Assembly: GCF_001421485.1 (NCBI RefSeq) | Contig: NZ_LMKK01000002.1 | Location: forward strand, 591,561-655,560 | From: Agreia sp. Leaf210 | GTDB lineage: Bacteria > Actinomycetota > Actinomycetes > Actinomycetales > Microbacteriaceae | Reading direction: 5' to 3' | Length of the DNA stretch: 64,000 nucleotides | In this document: one piece after another, positions 9,403-17,645 of the stretch | How positions within the stretch are numbered: the first letter of the stretch is position 1 | How the letters are laid out: every line of letters starts with the position of its first letter | Made by a program: the position numbers and the translations under genes | Notes under the pieces: generated by a model | The model's input: the letters and a program-made list of their open reading frames with translations, nothing else | The model's database searches: none | What the model was told of the DNA's origin: nothing

Positions 9403-10872
9403 ATGACTCAGAATTCCGGCGGCGCAGCCGGTGGCTCCGCCGACAATGCAACCGATTCCGGCGACGCGTCGGCACCACCCCGCATGCCTGTGGCCGCCAA
9501 CACCGGCGCCGCTCTGGCGGTGGGACTGGATCTGCAAGTCACGCCCGTTCCGGCGAGGCAGGTGCGCTCGTGGGCGCTCTGGGACTGGGCGACCCAGCCG
9601 TACAACTCGGTCATCCTGACGTTCATCTTCACGGCTCTCTACCTGACGACCGACGTCTTCCTCCCTGCCGACGTCGCGTCGCTTCCCGACGACGCGCCCG
9701 CCAAGGTCGCGGGCCTCGCCGACCTCGCCAGCGGGTTCGGCTTCGCCATCTTCCTCGCGGGACTCGTCATTCTCGTTCTGGCCCCTGTTCTCGGCCAGCG
9801 CGCCGATCGCGCCGGAAGCCGCAAGGCGGGTCTGCTGCTCTACACGATTCTTCTCGTCGCGAGTATGGGCGCTCTCTTCTTCGTGCAGGGGCAACCGAGC
9901 TACTTCGTGCTCGGAGCCGCCCTCGTGGCGATCGGCAGCGTCTTCAGCGAACTCGCCGGCGTGAACTACAACGCCATGCTCGTGCAGGTGTCGACGAAGA
10001 AGACGATCGGCCGGGTCAGCGGACTCGGCTGGGGACTCGGCTACATCGGCGGAATCGTGGCGCTCGTGCTCGTCGTCGTCGCGTACAGCGCCGACTGGTT
10101 CGGGCTCCCCCAGGAAGACGGACTCCCGTTCCGCATCGTCGCGGTCGGCTGCGCCATCTGGACGATCATCTTCGCCATCCCGATCTTCGTGTTCGTGCCA
10201 GAGCTGCCGGCGGTGCGGTCGGTCGGCCCCAAGGTCGGCTTCTTCGCCAGCTACGCCGTTCTGGTGAAGGACATCGCCCAGCTCTATCGAGAGAGCCGGC
10301 ACACCTTCTGGTTCCTGGTGGCCAGCGCCGTGTACCGCGATGGTCTCGCGGGCGTCTTCGCTTTCGGTGCCATCATCGCCTCGGGTACCTTCGGCTTCAA
10401 GTTCCTCGAGGTCGTCGCGTTCGGAATCGCCGCCAACCTCGTCGCGGGCGTGAGCACGATCATCTCGGGCCGCTTCGACGACCGCTTCGGACCGCGCGCC
10501 GTCATCCTGTTCTCGCTCGTCGGCCTCGTCGTGGCCGGAACGGGTGTGTTCGCGCTGCACGACGCCGGCAAGATCGTGTTCTGGATCGGTGGCCTGGCGC
10601 TCTGTCTGTTCGTGGGCCCAGCTCAGACCGCGTCACGCTCGCTGCTCGCCCGGGTGTCTCCGGCAGGCCGCGAGGGCGAGATCTTCGGCCTCTACGCCAC
10701 GACGGGCCGAGCGGCGAGCTTCATCTCGCCCGGGCTCTGGTCGCTGTTCATCGCGATCGCGGGAGCGCAGTACTGGGGCATCCTGGGCATCGTGCTCGTC
10801 GTCGCGGTCGGCCTCGTGCTGATGCTCTTCGTGAAGCTGCCCGACCTGCGCGCCGGGGCCGTCGCGGAGTAG
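9403..10872 (+). CDS. MFS transporter, UMF1 (Atg22-like) family
   Basis: A 489-residue polytopic membrane protein with about twelve hydrophobic segments. The segment SWALWDWATQPYNSVILTFIF after a 45-residue polar N-terminus is the hallmark start of the UMF1/Atg22-like branch of the major facilitator superfamily, as are LGYIGGIVALVLVVVAYSAD and the late GPAQTASRSLLARVSP loop. Eukaryotic relatives export amino acids from vacuoles; bacterial substrates are mostly unknown. The start at 9403 (ATG) is preferred to a GTG two codons earlier. It is divergent from the ROK regulator. Confidence 0.85.
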   Translation: MTQNSGGAAGGSADNATDSGDASAPPRMPVAANTGAALAVGLDLQVTPVPARQVRSWALWDWATQPYNSVILTFIFTALYLTTDVFLPADVASLPDDAPAKVAGLADLASGFGFAIFLAGLVILVLAPVLGQRADRAGSRKAGLLLYTILLVASMGALFFVQGQPSYFVLGAALVAIGSVFSELAGVNYNAMLVQVSTKKTIGRVSGLGWGLGYIGGIVALVLVVVAYSADWFGLPQEDGLPFRIVAVGCAIWTIIFAIPIFVFVPELPAVRSVGPKVGFFASYAVLVKDIAQLYRESRHTFWFLVASAVYRDGLAGVFAFGAIIASGTFGFKFLEVVAFGIAANLVAGVSTIISGRFDDRFGPRAVILFSLVGLVVAGTGVFALHDAGKIVFWIGGLALCLFVGPAQTASRSLLARVSPAGREGEIFGLYATTGRAASFISPGLWSLFIAIAGAQYWGILGIVLVVAVGLVLMLFVKLPDLRAGAVAE

Positions 10873-10881
10873 CCGGCCCGG

Positions 10882-10918
10882 GGCATCCGCGCCCGTACGG
10901 GCCATCTGCGCCCGGTCG
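10882..10918. repeat. 37-bp dispersed repeat, copy 1
   Basis: GGCATCCGCGCCC and GCGCCCGGTCG lie 26 bp apart, start to start. The identical pair with identical spacing occurs at 32789-32825. Both copies begin within ten bases after a stop codon, here that of the UMF1 transporter gene. Confidence 0.75.
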
Positions 10919-11099
10919 ACGGGCAGGCCCGCCTGAAATGTCGCAGATGGCGACACGGGGGCCGCTCGCACTGGCCACATGCGTCATCTCACCTCGCTCC
11001 TCCCGGGTGGCTGTGATGTGAGGTGACGCGAATGGCGAGGCGCCGTCACGCCAAGGCCGCCATTCACGTCACTTCACACGGCCAGCTCGCGGCCCCGTG
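10901..11099. repeat. cluster of nested inverted repeats between the UMF1 and AbiEi-like genes
   Basis: This gene-free stretch (10873-11149) holds four inverted repeats. GCCATCTGCG/CGCAGATGGC (10901-10910, 10942-10951) is perfect. GCGTCATCTCACCTC/GATGTGAGGTGACGC (10981-10995, 11015-11029) has a few mismatches. GTGACGCGAATGGCG/CGCCATTCACGTCAC (11023-11037, 11058-11072) has one mismatch. Outer GGCC- and CACGG-rich arms (10954-10976, 11080-11099) are imperfect. The second and third share bases and cannot form at once. No open frame with coding character is seen here. Confidence 0.8.
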
Positions 11100-11149
11100 C
11101 CTGTGGAGAACGGTCGACGCCGTGAGACGTCTTGGACGAAGCTAAGCGG

Positions 11150-12118
11150 ATGCCGAACGCCTCACCCCTGCCTGATGAACTTCGCGGTGGCCCCTTCTCG
11201 GTCAGCGATGCGCGGATTCGGGGCGTGACCCGGAGCAGACTCCGCGCATCCGACCTCTACGCCCCCTTTCACGGCGTTCGGCTGCCATCAACATCGATGA
11301 GCCTGCGGCAACGATGCATGGCGTGGCAGTCCATCGCTCCGGCCGACTCATACGTCAGTCACTCCACCGCCGCGCTCCTGTTCGGATGCCCCTTGCCGCG
11401 GCGACTCGAGACAGCTGAAGTCATTCACGTGACCGTGGTGCGGCCCCGCCGCCCGCCCCGAGCGCGCGGCGTTGTCGGCCACTCCATCGGCCCGGACAAC
11501 GGCACGCAAATCGACTCCCGCGGGCTCCGGATGTCCACCGCGGAGCAGACCTGGCTCGGTCTCGCGACGCAACTGGACTTCCTCGACCTCGTGGCGGCGG
11601 GAGACTACCTTCTGCGCGGATTTCGTCAGCCCGACGGCACACGACGTCCTTTCACGACGGTCCAACGCCTGCGCGATGCAGCAGCAGCTCACCCAGGACG
11701 CCGTCACCGCGCGACCATCGATCAAGCCCTCGACGCCATCCGCGAGAGGGTCGACTCACCCAAGGAAACAGAACTGCGACTGCTTCTGCAGAAGGCGGGG
11801 TTTCCCGAGCTGGTCGTCAATGAACCCGTTCGAGACGACACGGGTCGGGTTCTCGCATGCCCCGATCTGCGCGTTTGCGGCTACAACCTCGGCATCGAGT
11901 ACAAGGGGTTCGTGCACGCGACGAACCAGGATGCGTGGGAGAACGACATCCGGCGACAACGCAGACTCGACGACATCGACTGGAAGACGATCGACGTCAT
12001 GCGCTCGGATCTGAGGCAGCCGCACCACATCATTCTCGTGATCGAACGCGAACTGCAGAAGCGAGGCTGGACGGGCAGCTCGACGTGGCCCGGCCTGCAC
12101 TACGAGCGAGAGCCCTAG
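11150..12118 (+). CDS. AbiEi/DUF559-like protein (winged-helix N-terminus, Vsr-fold endonuclease-like C-terminus)
   Basis: About 322 residues from the ATG at 11150; a TTG six codons upstream is possible. The N-terminal part (FSVSDARIRGVTRSRLRASDLYAPFHGVRLP, then SYVSHSTAALLFGCPLP) matches the layout of AbiEi-type antitoxin-like winged-helix proteins common in Actinobacteria. The C-terminal part (KETELRLLLQKAGFPELVVN, CPDLRVCGYNLGIEYKGFVHA, then VMRSDL) carries the E-x-D-x-E/K arrangement of DUF559/Vsr-fold nucleases. No AbiEii-type nucleotidyltransferase toxin partner lies next to it, so a working toxin-antitoxin pair is not supported. Its role is unknown. Confidence 0.6.
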   Translation: MPNASPLPDELRGGPFSVSDARIRGVTRSRLRASDLYAPFHGVRLPSTSMSLRQRCMAWQSIAPADSYVSHSTAALLFGCPLPRRLETAEVIHVTVVRPRRPPRARGVVGHSIGPDNGTQIDSRGLRMSTAEQTWLGLATQLDFLDLVAAGDYLLRGFRQPDGTRRPFTTVQRLRDAAAAHPGRRHRATIDQALDAIRERVDSPKETELRLLLQKAGFPELVVNEPVRDDTGRVLACPDLRVCGYNLGIEYKGFVHATNQDAWENDIRRQRRLDDIDWKTIDVMRSDLRQPHHIILVIERELQKRGWTGSSTWPGLHYEREP

Positions 12119-12975
12119 GGAACCAGCACCCACAGCCAGATCAGCAGCATCGTCACCACGAAGCCGCATACGAAGTTGAACGTCAGGAATCGGCGCCAGC
12201 CAGTGTTCGCGCGCTCCGCGTCCTCGTCGGCGATCGACCAGTACGGCAGAACGCTCAGCGCGTAGGGCAGAACCAGCACGCTGCCCAACGGGCCGGGCCA
12301 CGTGGTGAAGAGCATCAGCACACCGCCGAGGAGATACGCCACGAAGGCGATGCGCACCGTGGCTGCACCGCCGATGACGGTGGCGATCGACGAGATGCCG
12401 CCCTCTCTGTCGGCGACGATGTCCTGCACCGCTCCGAACGCATGGCTGGCCACGCCCCACAGAAAGAAGGCTGCCAACACGGCCCAGAGGGCGGGCGTGA
12501 GCGCGGCCCCGGCCAGCACGAGACCGTAGACGGCCGGGCTCACGAAGTGCGTGCTCGAGGTGAGCGAGTCCACGAACGGGCGCTCCTTGAACCGCAGCTT
12601 CGGAGCGCTGTAGGCGAGCACCGCGAAGAGGCTCACGGCCAACACCAGCCACGACAGCGGCGAGCCCACCGCGACGAGGAACACGACGAACGGCACATTC
12701 GTGATCACGACCGCCCACAGCGTGATGCGATGCAGCGACTTGTCGAGCACGGCGCCCTCGACACCGCCCTTGCGCGGATTGCGCATGTCGGACTCGTAAT
12801 CGAAGACGTCGTTGATGCCGTACATCGCCAGGTTGTAGGGAATCAGGAAGTACAGCGTGCCCAGCACGAATACGAGATCGACCTCGCGCGTGACCAGCAG
12901 ATAGCCGGCGGCGAACGGGAACGCCGTGTTGACCCAGGACAGGGGCCTCGATGAGAGCAGCAGCTGGCGGATCAT
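12115..12975 (-). CDS. crtEb: lycopene elongase/hydratase-type prenyltransferase CrtEb (UbiA family)
   Basis: A 286-residue integral membrane prenyltransferase with eight or so hydrophobic segments. The first Asp-rich motif is NDVFDYESD (NxxDxxxD) and a second, DxxxD-like, is QDIVADREGG. CrtEb adds C5 prenyl units to lycopene to give C45/C50 carotenoids (nonaflavuxanthin and flavuxanthin in Corynebacterium), which the split cyclase then closes. It is the last gene of the crt operon. The start overlaps the crtYf stop as ATGA, and the stop shares a CTAG with the stop of the converging gene. Confidence 0.92.
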   Translation of the reverse strand: MIRQLLLSSRPLSWVNTAFPFAAGYLLVTREVDLVFVLGTLYFLIPYNLAMYGINDVFDYESDMRNPRKGGVEGAVLDKSLHRITLWAVVITNVPFVVFLVAVGSPLSWLVLAVSLFAVLAYSAPKLRFKERPFVDSLTSSTHFVSPAVYGLVLAGAALTPALWAVLAAFFLWGVASHAFGAVQDIVADREGGISSIATVIGGAATVRIAFVAYLLGGVLMLFTTWPGPLGSVLVLPYALSVLPYWSIADEDAERANTGWRRFLTFNFVCGFVVTMLLIWLWVLVP

Positions 12976-13286
12976 GCGCGGCTCTCGCGTTCTCGGGCGG
13001 GCAGCAGCATCCAGAGCGACGGCAGGAGGATCGCGGCAGCCACCGCATACGCGAAGTCTTCGAGTGGCGCGATGCCGATGAATGCGCCCGAGATGAGCGA
13101 GGGCTCGTATCCGACGAGCCCCACGCCGATCATCACGTTGTCGAAGACCGCGGTCATCACGAGCAGAACGCCGAGGGTGATCGCGATCGCGACCCAGGGC
13201 CTCGTGCTCCGGATGCGCACGGCTGCGCCGATCGCGACAAGCGCGACGACCGCGAGGAAGATCGCGTTGAGGGTCCAGTAATTCAC
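12972..13286 (-). CDS. crtYf: C50 carotenoid cyclase subunit (CrtYf type)
   Basis: A 104-residue membrane protein with three hydrophobic segments and the motif APLEDFAYAV. It is one half of the heterodimeric C50 carotenoid cyclase. The two subunits are each the size of one half of fused lycopene beta-cyclases. Together with CrtYe it cyclises flavuxanthin-type C50 carotenoids; whether the product is epsilon-ionone (decaprenoxanthin) or gamma-ionone (sarcinaxanthin) cannot be decided from sequence alone. It overlaps crtYe and crtEb by ATGA junctions. Confidence 0.88.
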   Translation of the reverse strand: MNYWTLNAIFLAVVALVAIGAAVRIRSTRPWVAIAITLGVLLVMTAVFDNVMIGVGLVGYEPSLISGAFIGIAPLEDFAYAVAAAILLPSLWMLLPARERESRA

Positions 13287-13627
13287 GAGCGCACCGCCGC
13301 GCTGCGCGTGGAATCGGCGGTCACGCGCTCCCGCGTCAGGAAACCGAACAGATTCATGGCGAGGTAGCAGAGCAGGGTCAGAAAGAACAGTTCCTCGACC
13401 GGCAGCTCGGGGGCCAGCTGCAGACCCGTCATGAACGAGGTCTCACCGCGGAAGAAGATGCCGAAGCCGATGCCCGCCAGATCCCATGCGATGAAGAACA
13501 CCAGACCCGCAGCCAGAACGATGGATGCCCGTCGCGCGTCACGAAAGAAGAAGAGCGTGAAGCGTCGGTCGAGCACCACCATGCCCGTGATCGAAACGAG
13601 GAGCGCGAGCAGGTAGAGCAGGCCCAT
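13283..13627 (-). CDS. crtYe: C50 carotenoid cyclase subunit (CrtYe type)
   Basis: A 114-residue membrane protein with three hydrophobic segments and the conserved PxE-type motif in APELPVEELFFLTLLCYLAM. It is the partner half of the heterodimeric cyclase with the next gene. The ATG at 13627 is chosen because it overlaps the crtI stop (TGATG) and begins directly with the first membrane segment (MGLLYLLALLVSITGMVVLDRR). The same frame stays open further upstream, but only inside crtI. Confidence 0.88.
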   Translation of the reverse strand: MGLLYLLALLVSITGMVVLDRRFTLFFFRDARRASIVLAAGLVFFIAWDLAGIGFGIFFRGETSFMTGLQLAPELPVEELFFLTLLCYLAMNLFGFLTRERVTADSTRSAAVRS

Positions 13628-15567
13628 CAGTCGCCGGGCTCCGCCACAACGGCGGTGTCGGTCGACGCCTCGGCCGACGTGTCGATCGGATATGGCAGCG
13701 GGGCGATGTCTGCTGTCCCGCCTGCGGGCTCCGCCAGGGCGCCCGTCGACGTGTCGCCGCGCAACCGCTTGATCACGAGCTCCGCGCTGATCAGACACAT
13801 GGGCAGCCCGATTCCGGGGATCGTGGAGCCACCGGCGTAGACCAGGCCATCGACCTTCTTCGACACGTTGCCGGCGCGGAAGAACGCGCTCTGTCCGAGC
13901 GTGTGCGCCGGGCCCAGGGCCGTGCCCTTCCACGAGTTGAGGTCGTCGACGAAGTCGGCGGGGCCCATGGTGCGTCGCACCACGATGCGCTCGGCGAGGT
14001 CGGAGACACCGGCCCACTCGGCCACCTGTGCGATCGCGGCGTCGGCGATCTTCTCGACCCTCGCATCCCCCTGGCCATCTTCGCCACCGTGGCCTATGCC
14101 GGGGTCGGCGGGGATCGGAACGAGGATGAAGATGTTCTCGTGCCCCTCGGGAGCGACACCGCTGTCGGTAGCGCTCGGTCGGCATACGTAGATCGACGCG
14201 GGCTCGGGAACCGAGGTCGGGCCCTTCGGACCGAACCGGCCGAACTTGCTCGCGCCGAAGATCTTGCCGAAGTCGCCCTTCCAGTCTTTCGTGAAGAACA
14301 GCGAGTGGTGCGCCAGCTCGGGAAGCTCACCGGTGACGCCGAGATAAACGAGCACGGCGCTGGGGCCGGCGGTCTTCTTCTGCCAGTACGACTCGGGGTA
14401 GGTCTGCAACTCGGGCAGCAGCATGGTGGTCTCGACGTGGCGAAGGTCGGCCGTGGCCACGACGAGGTCCGCCTCGAGCTCGTGCGCCCGGCCCTCTTCG
14501 TCGAGGTAGTGCACGCCGCCTACACGGCTGCGATCGGATGCGCGTGGCGCGGCCGCGGGTGCCTTCGCGTCGGCGCTGGCCGTCGGCGTACCGGAGCCGC
14601 TCGATGCCGCTGCCGCACCGTTGCCGTGCGCATCCACCTCGCCCGCGAGAACGCGACGCAACTCGTCGCGGTCGATCACATTCGTGTCGAACTCGGTCGT
14701 CTCATAGTCGTAGACGCTCTTCTCCGGCTCCGGCGCGCGGAGGGAGGGATCGAGCTCGAGCACGATGCGGGTGACGGTCGCTCCGGTGTGGATCTCTACG
14801 CCCGCCTCTCGGGCGATATTCGCGATGCTCGCGATCACCTGGCCGAACCCGCCCTGGGGGTACAGCACGCCGTCGTTCATGTCGAGGTGGCTCATCAGGT
14901 GGTACATGCTCGGAGCGGCATACGGTGACGATCCGAGGAAGACGGCGGGGTAGCCGAGAATCTGCTGCAGCTTCGGGTCGCGCACCGCGCGCCCGGCGAA
15001 GCTGGCCAGCGTCTCGGTGAGGAGGCGCACGAGCCGCGGCGTGCGGGAGACCACGGGGCCCACAGCGAGGGGCTTCAGATCTTCGAAGGTGGAGTAGAGG
15101 AAGTACTTCTTGGCGAGTTCGTAGGTCTCGGCGGCGGAGTCGAGGTAGCCGGCCATCTTCACACCGGCGCCGGGCTCGATCGACTCGAACAATTCGAGGT
15201 TGGCGTCGAGATCGCTGCGGATGTCGACCGTGGTCTCCTCGCCCTCGAAAAAGACCCGGTAGCCGGGGTCGAGGCGGGTGAGATCGAGCTGCTCGGCCGC
15301 CGAGGTGCCCATGAGCTTGTAGAAGTGGTCGAAGACCTCGGGCATCAGATACCACGATGGGCCCGTATCGAACGTGAAGCCGTCCTTCTTCCAGACCCCC
15401 GCTCGGCCTCCGACGGAGGGCTGCTTCTCGAGCACGGTGACCGAGTAGCCCTCGCGAGCGAGAAGCGCGGCACTCGCCAGTCCGCTGATCCCGGCGCCGA
15501 TCACGATGGCGCGTCCGGGTGCGCCCGGCGTATCAGTACTTCCACCGGCGGCGTTCAAGGCAGTCAC
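13627..15567 (-). CDS. crtI: phytoene desaturase CrtI with an unusual low-complexity insertion
   Basis: A 646-residue FAD-dependent desaturase that converts phytoene to lycopene. The N-terminal dinucleotide-binding motif is AIVIGAGISGLASAALLAREG (GxGxxG at 24-29), and the C-terminal FAD motif is VYAGGSTIPGIGLPMCLISAELV. CrtI proteins are usually about 500-550 residues. The extra length comes mainly from residues about 272-348 (near 14522-14754), a segment that becomes Ala/Ser/Gly-rich, and from a 35-residue Ala/Pro/Thr-rich tail. The start is GTG and overlaps the crtB stop (GTGA). Confidence 0.92.
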   Translation of the reverse strand: MTALNAAGGSTDTPGAPGRAIVIGAGISGLASAALLAREGYSVTVLEKQPSVGGRAGVWKKDGFTFDTGPSWYLMPEVFDHFYKLMGTSAAEQLDLTRLDPGYRVFFEGEETTVDIRSDLDANLELFESIEPGAGVKMAGYLDSAAETYELAKKYFLYSTFEDLKPLAVGPVVSRTPRLVRLLTETLASFAGRAVRDPKLQQILGYPAVFLGSSPYAAPSMYHLMSHLDMNDGVLYPQGGFGQVIASIANIAREAGVEIHTGATVTRIVLELDPSLRAPEPEKSVYDYETTEFDTNVIDRDELRRVLAGEVDAHGNGAAAASSGSGTPTASADAKAPAAAPRASDRSRVGGVHYLDEEGRAHELEADLVVATADLRHVETTMLLPELQTYPESYWQKKTAGPSAVLVYLGVTGELPELAHHSLFFTKDWKGDFGKIFGASKFGRFGPKGPTSVPEPASIYVCRPSATDSGVAPEGHENIFILVPIPADPGIGHGGEDGQGDARVEKIADAAIAQVAEWAGVSDLAERIVVRRTMGPADFVDDLNSWKGTALGPAHTLGQSAFFRAGNVSKKVDGLVYAGGSTIPGIGLPMCLISAELVIKRLRGDTSTGALAEPAGGTADIAPLPYPIDTSAEASTDTAVVAEPGD

Positions 15568-16439
15568 ACGTGCTCCTTCGGTAGACGACCCGCTGCTGCA
15601 AGGGCCGCGATTCGCATCTTAACGGGGTTGGGCACGCGGATGCGGGTGGTCACCAGCACGGAGGCCGGAGTTTCGCGGAGGCGGCCGGTGAGTTCGGCGA
15701 AGAGTCCCTGCGCGAGCACGACCGCGCGGCGGGACGACGACGGCAGGAGCGTGAGCGTGCTGCACGCGATGTCGAGATCGTTCTGGATGTCGTCGATGAT
15801 GGCGCTCTTCTGCGCCTCGGTGAACGAGTCGACGTCGACACCGGGAAAGTAGCTGCGACCGAGCGCGGTGAAGTCGGCGGCGAGGTCACGCAGGAAGTTG
15901 ATCTTCTGGAAGGCGGCCCCGAGATGGCGGGCGCCGTCGACGAGCCGCTCGTCGTCTGCCGCGGAGTAGCGGTGGCCGACGAGGAAGGCCTTGAGGCACA
16001 TCAGCCCCACCACTTCGGCCGAGCCGTAGACGTAGCGCTCGAACGACTCCGGGGTGTGCGCGGTCTGGCTCAGATCGGCGCGCATCGAGGCGTAGAACGG
16101 CGCGGTCAACTCCTCGCCGAATCCCGTCTCCCGGGCGGTCATCGCGAAGGCGTGCACCACCAGGTTGGTACTGAACCCGCAGCGCATCGCCTCGTTGGTC
16201 TCGGCCTCGAGCGTGTCGAGTTGAGACCGGATGGCATCCGCCTCGAGACAGGCCTCGGCGGCGACGCCATCGACCACTTCGTCGGCGAGCCGCACAAGGG
16301 CGTAGATGTTCTCGACGTGCTGACGCACGGGCGGCGACAGGAGCTTGGAGGCGAGACCGAACGAGGTGGAGTATCGCCGGATGACGACTGCCGATGCCTC
16401 CATGGCGACGCGGTCGTACAACGAGCGTTCCTTGCTCAT
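15564..16439 (-). CDS. crtB: phytoene synthase CrtB
   Basis: A 291-residue squalene/phytoene synthase that condenses two geranylgeranyl diphosphates. The two aspartate-rich motifs are visible as VRLADEVVD and, near the middle, FLRDLAADFTALGRSYFPG; YSTSFGLASKLL is the conserved N-terminal element. The ATG at 16439 overlaps the crtE stop (ATGA), which fixes the start. A longer open frame to 16661 lies inside crtE and has no coding character. It is second in the operon crtE-B-I-Ye-Yf-Eb. Confidence 0.94.
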   Translation of the reverse strand: MSKERSLYDRVAMEASAVVIRRYSTSFGLASKLLSPPVRQHVENIYALVRLADEVVDGVAAEACLEADAIRSQLDTLEAETNEAMRCGFSTNLVVHAFAMTARETGFGEELTAPFYASMRADLSQTAHTPESFERYVYGSAEVVGLMCLKAFLVGHRYSAADDERLVDGARHLGAAFQKINFLRDLAADFTALGRSYFPGVDVDSFTEAQKSAIIDDIQNDLDIACSTLTLLPSSSRRAVVLAQGLFAELTGRLRETPASVLVTTRIRVPNPVKMRIAALAAAGRLPKEHV

Positions 16440-17506
16440 TTGACCCGTTCCAGCACGGTCGACACGAAGCCGCGGAACTCGGCACGAACGGAGTCGGGGA
16501 GAGATGAAGAGGCCAGGTGCTCCCACGCTCGATTGGCGAAGTCGCTGGCCAGAGCCTCGGCGTAGCGTCGAGCGCCGCTGGATTCGAGCAGAGCCCTGAT
16601 GCGCTCCGCCCCCTGCTCGTCGAGGTCGGGGTCGCCGAAGACCGGCTCGATCTCGGACCACTGCTCGGTGGTCGCGGCGTAGGCGATCAGAACGGTGCGC
16701 TTGCCCTCGCGGAGGTCTCCGAGTGTGGACTTTCCGGTGTCGCCCTCGTCTCCGAAGACGCCGAGGAGATCGTCGACGATCTGATAGGCGATGCCGAGAT
16801 TGCGGCCGAACGAGCCGAGCGCCTCGACGGCGGCATCGTCTGCTCCTGCCAACACCGCCCCGGCCTGCAGCGGAGTCTCGAAAGAGTAGACCGCCGTCTT
16901 GAGCCGCTCCATGTCGACGATGTCATCGACGGACGGCGGCTCGGGATGAAGGGAGAAATCGACGTCGAGCAGTTCGCCCGCGGCTGAGGCGAACATGGCC
17001 TCGTCGAGGATCTCGTGCAGGCGCTCACGAAGCTCGCCGCCGACGCCGCTGCGGTCGAGCAGGCGGAACGCGTTGAAGAGAGCGAGGTCGCCGGCGATGA
17101 CGGCCACCGAGAGCCCACGGTGTTCCGCGGTGGGAATGGGGATTCCTGCGGTCTGGGCGAGATCCCGGTAGCTGCCCGAGACGTTGGGACCACCTCGTCG
17201 GATGAAGTCGCGGTCGATCACGTCGTCGTGCACGATGAGTGCGGTGTGCAGCAGCTCGAAGGCCGCTCCCACGTAAGCGGCTGTCTCGGAGTCGGTTCCT
17301 CCGAACGATTCGTACGCCGCCAGCACCATCGACGGCCGGAACCTCTTGCCACCGGCGGAGTTCTTCTCGAGCGTCTCCCAGAGGGTGACGTAGCGGGGGC
17401 CGATACCTGAAGCGCGCGACTTTGCGAGCCCGAAGAAACGGTCGAGAACCGCGTCGACATGCTGCCGTCGCCGCTGGGTCACCACCACGAGATCATGCGT
17501 ATCCAC
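16436..17506 (-). CDS. crtE: geranylgeranyl diphosphate synthase CrtE/IdsA
   Basis: A 356-residue trans-prenyl diphosphate synthase. The first Asp-rich motif is HDDVIDRD, with the following Arg residues in FIRRGGPNVSG; the second is QIVDDLLGVFGDEGDTGKS. It supplies C20 diphosphate to CrtB. It starts with GTG at 17506 and is the first gene of the carotenoid operon. It is divergent from idi with 139 bp between the starts. Enzymes of this type in Actinobacteria may also feed other isoprenoid pathways. Confidence 0.92.
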   Translation of the reverse strand: MDTHDLVVVTQRRRQHVDAVLDRFFGLAKSRASGIGPRYVTLWETLEKNSAGGKRFRPSMVLAAYESFGGTDSETAAYVGAAFELLHTALIVHDDVIDRDFIRRGGPNVSGSYRDLAQTAGIPIPTAEHRGLSVAVIAGDLALFNAFRLLDRSGVGGELRERLHEILDEAMFASAAGELLDVDFSLHPEPPSVDDIVDMERLKTAVYSFETPLQAGAVLAGADDAAVEALGSFGRNLGIAYQIVDDLLGVFGDEGDTGKSTLGDLREGKRTVLIAYAATTEQWSEIEPVFGDPDLDEQGAERIRALLESSGARRYAEALASDFANRAWEHLASSSLPDSVRAEFRGFVSTVLERVK

Positions 17507-17602
17507 AGTCCGAGGCTAACTCACGAGACTGTCTAAGTAATCCGCCGCGACCGGGGGATTGCAGAATGATCGGCTGCCTGCTCGAAGAATCCGCGCCAAA
17601 TC

Positions 17603-17618
17603 AGTCAGTCGGCTGACT
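17603..17618. promoter_or_regulatory. inverted repeat in the crtE-idi intergenic region, candidate operator
   Basis: AGTCAG-TCGG-CTGACT, a perfect 6-bp inverted repeat 28 bp before the idi ATG, followed by TATTCT, a -10-like hexamer. Its place between the divergent carotenoid operon and idi makes it a candidate binding site for a regulator (CrtR-type MarR repressors control crt operons in Corynebacterium). No regulator gene is encoded next to it. Confidence 0.45.
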
Positions 17619-17645
17619 ATTCTCTCGTTCTGGCAGAATGAGGCC

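Noticed and set aside
13628-14185. N-terminal extension of the crtYe frame
   Set aside because: It lies entirely inside crtI and codes for an Arg-rich sequence; the ATG at 13627 starts directly with the first membrane helix.
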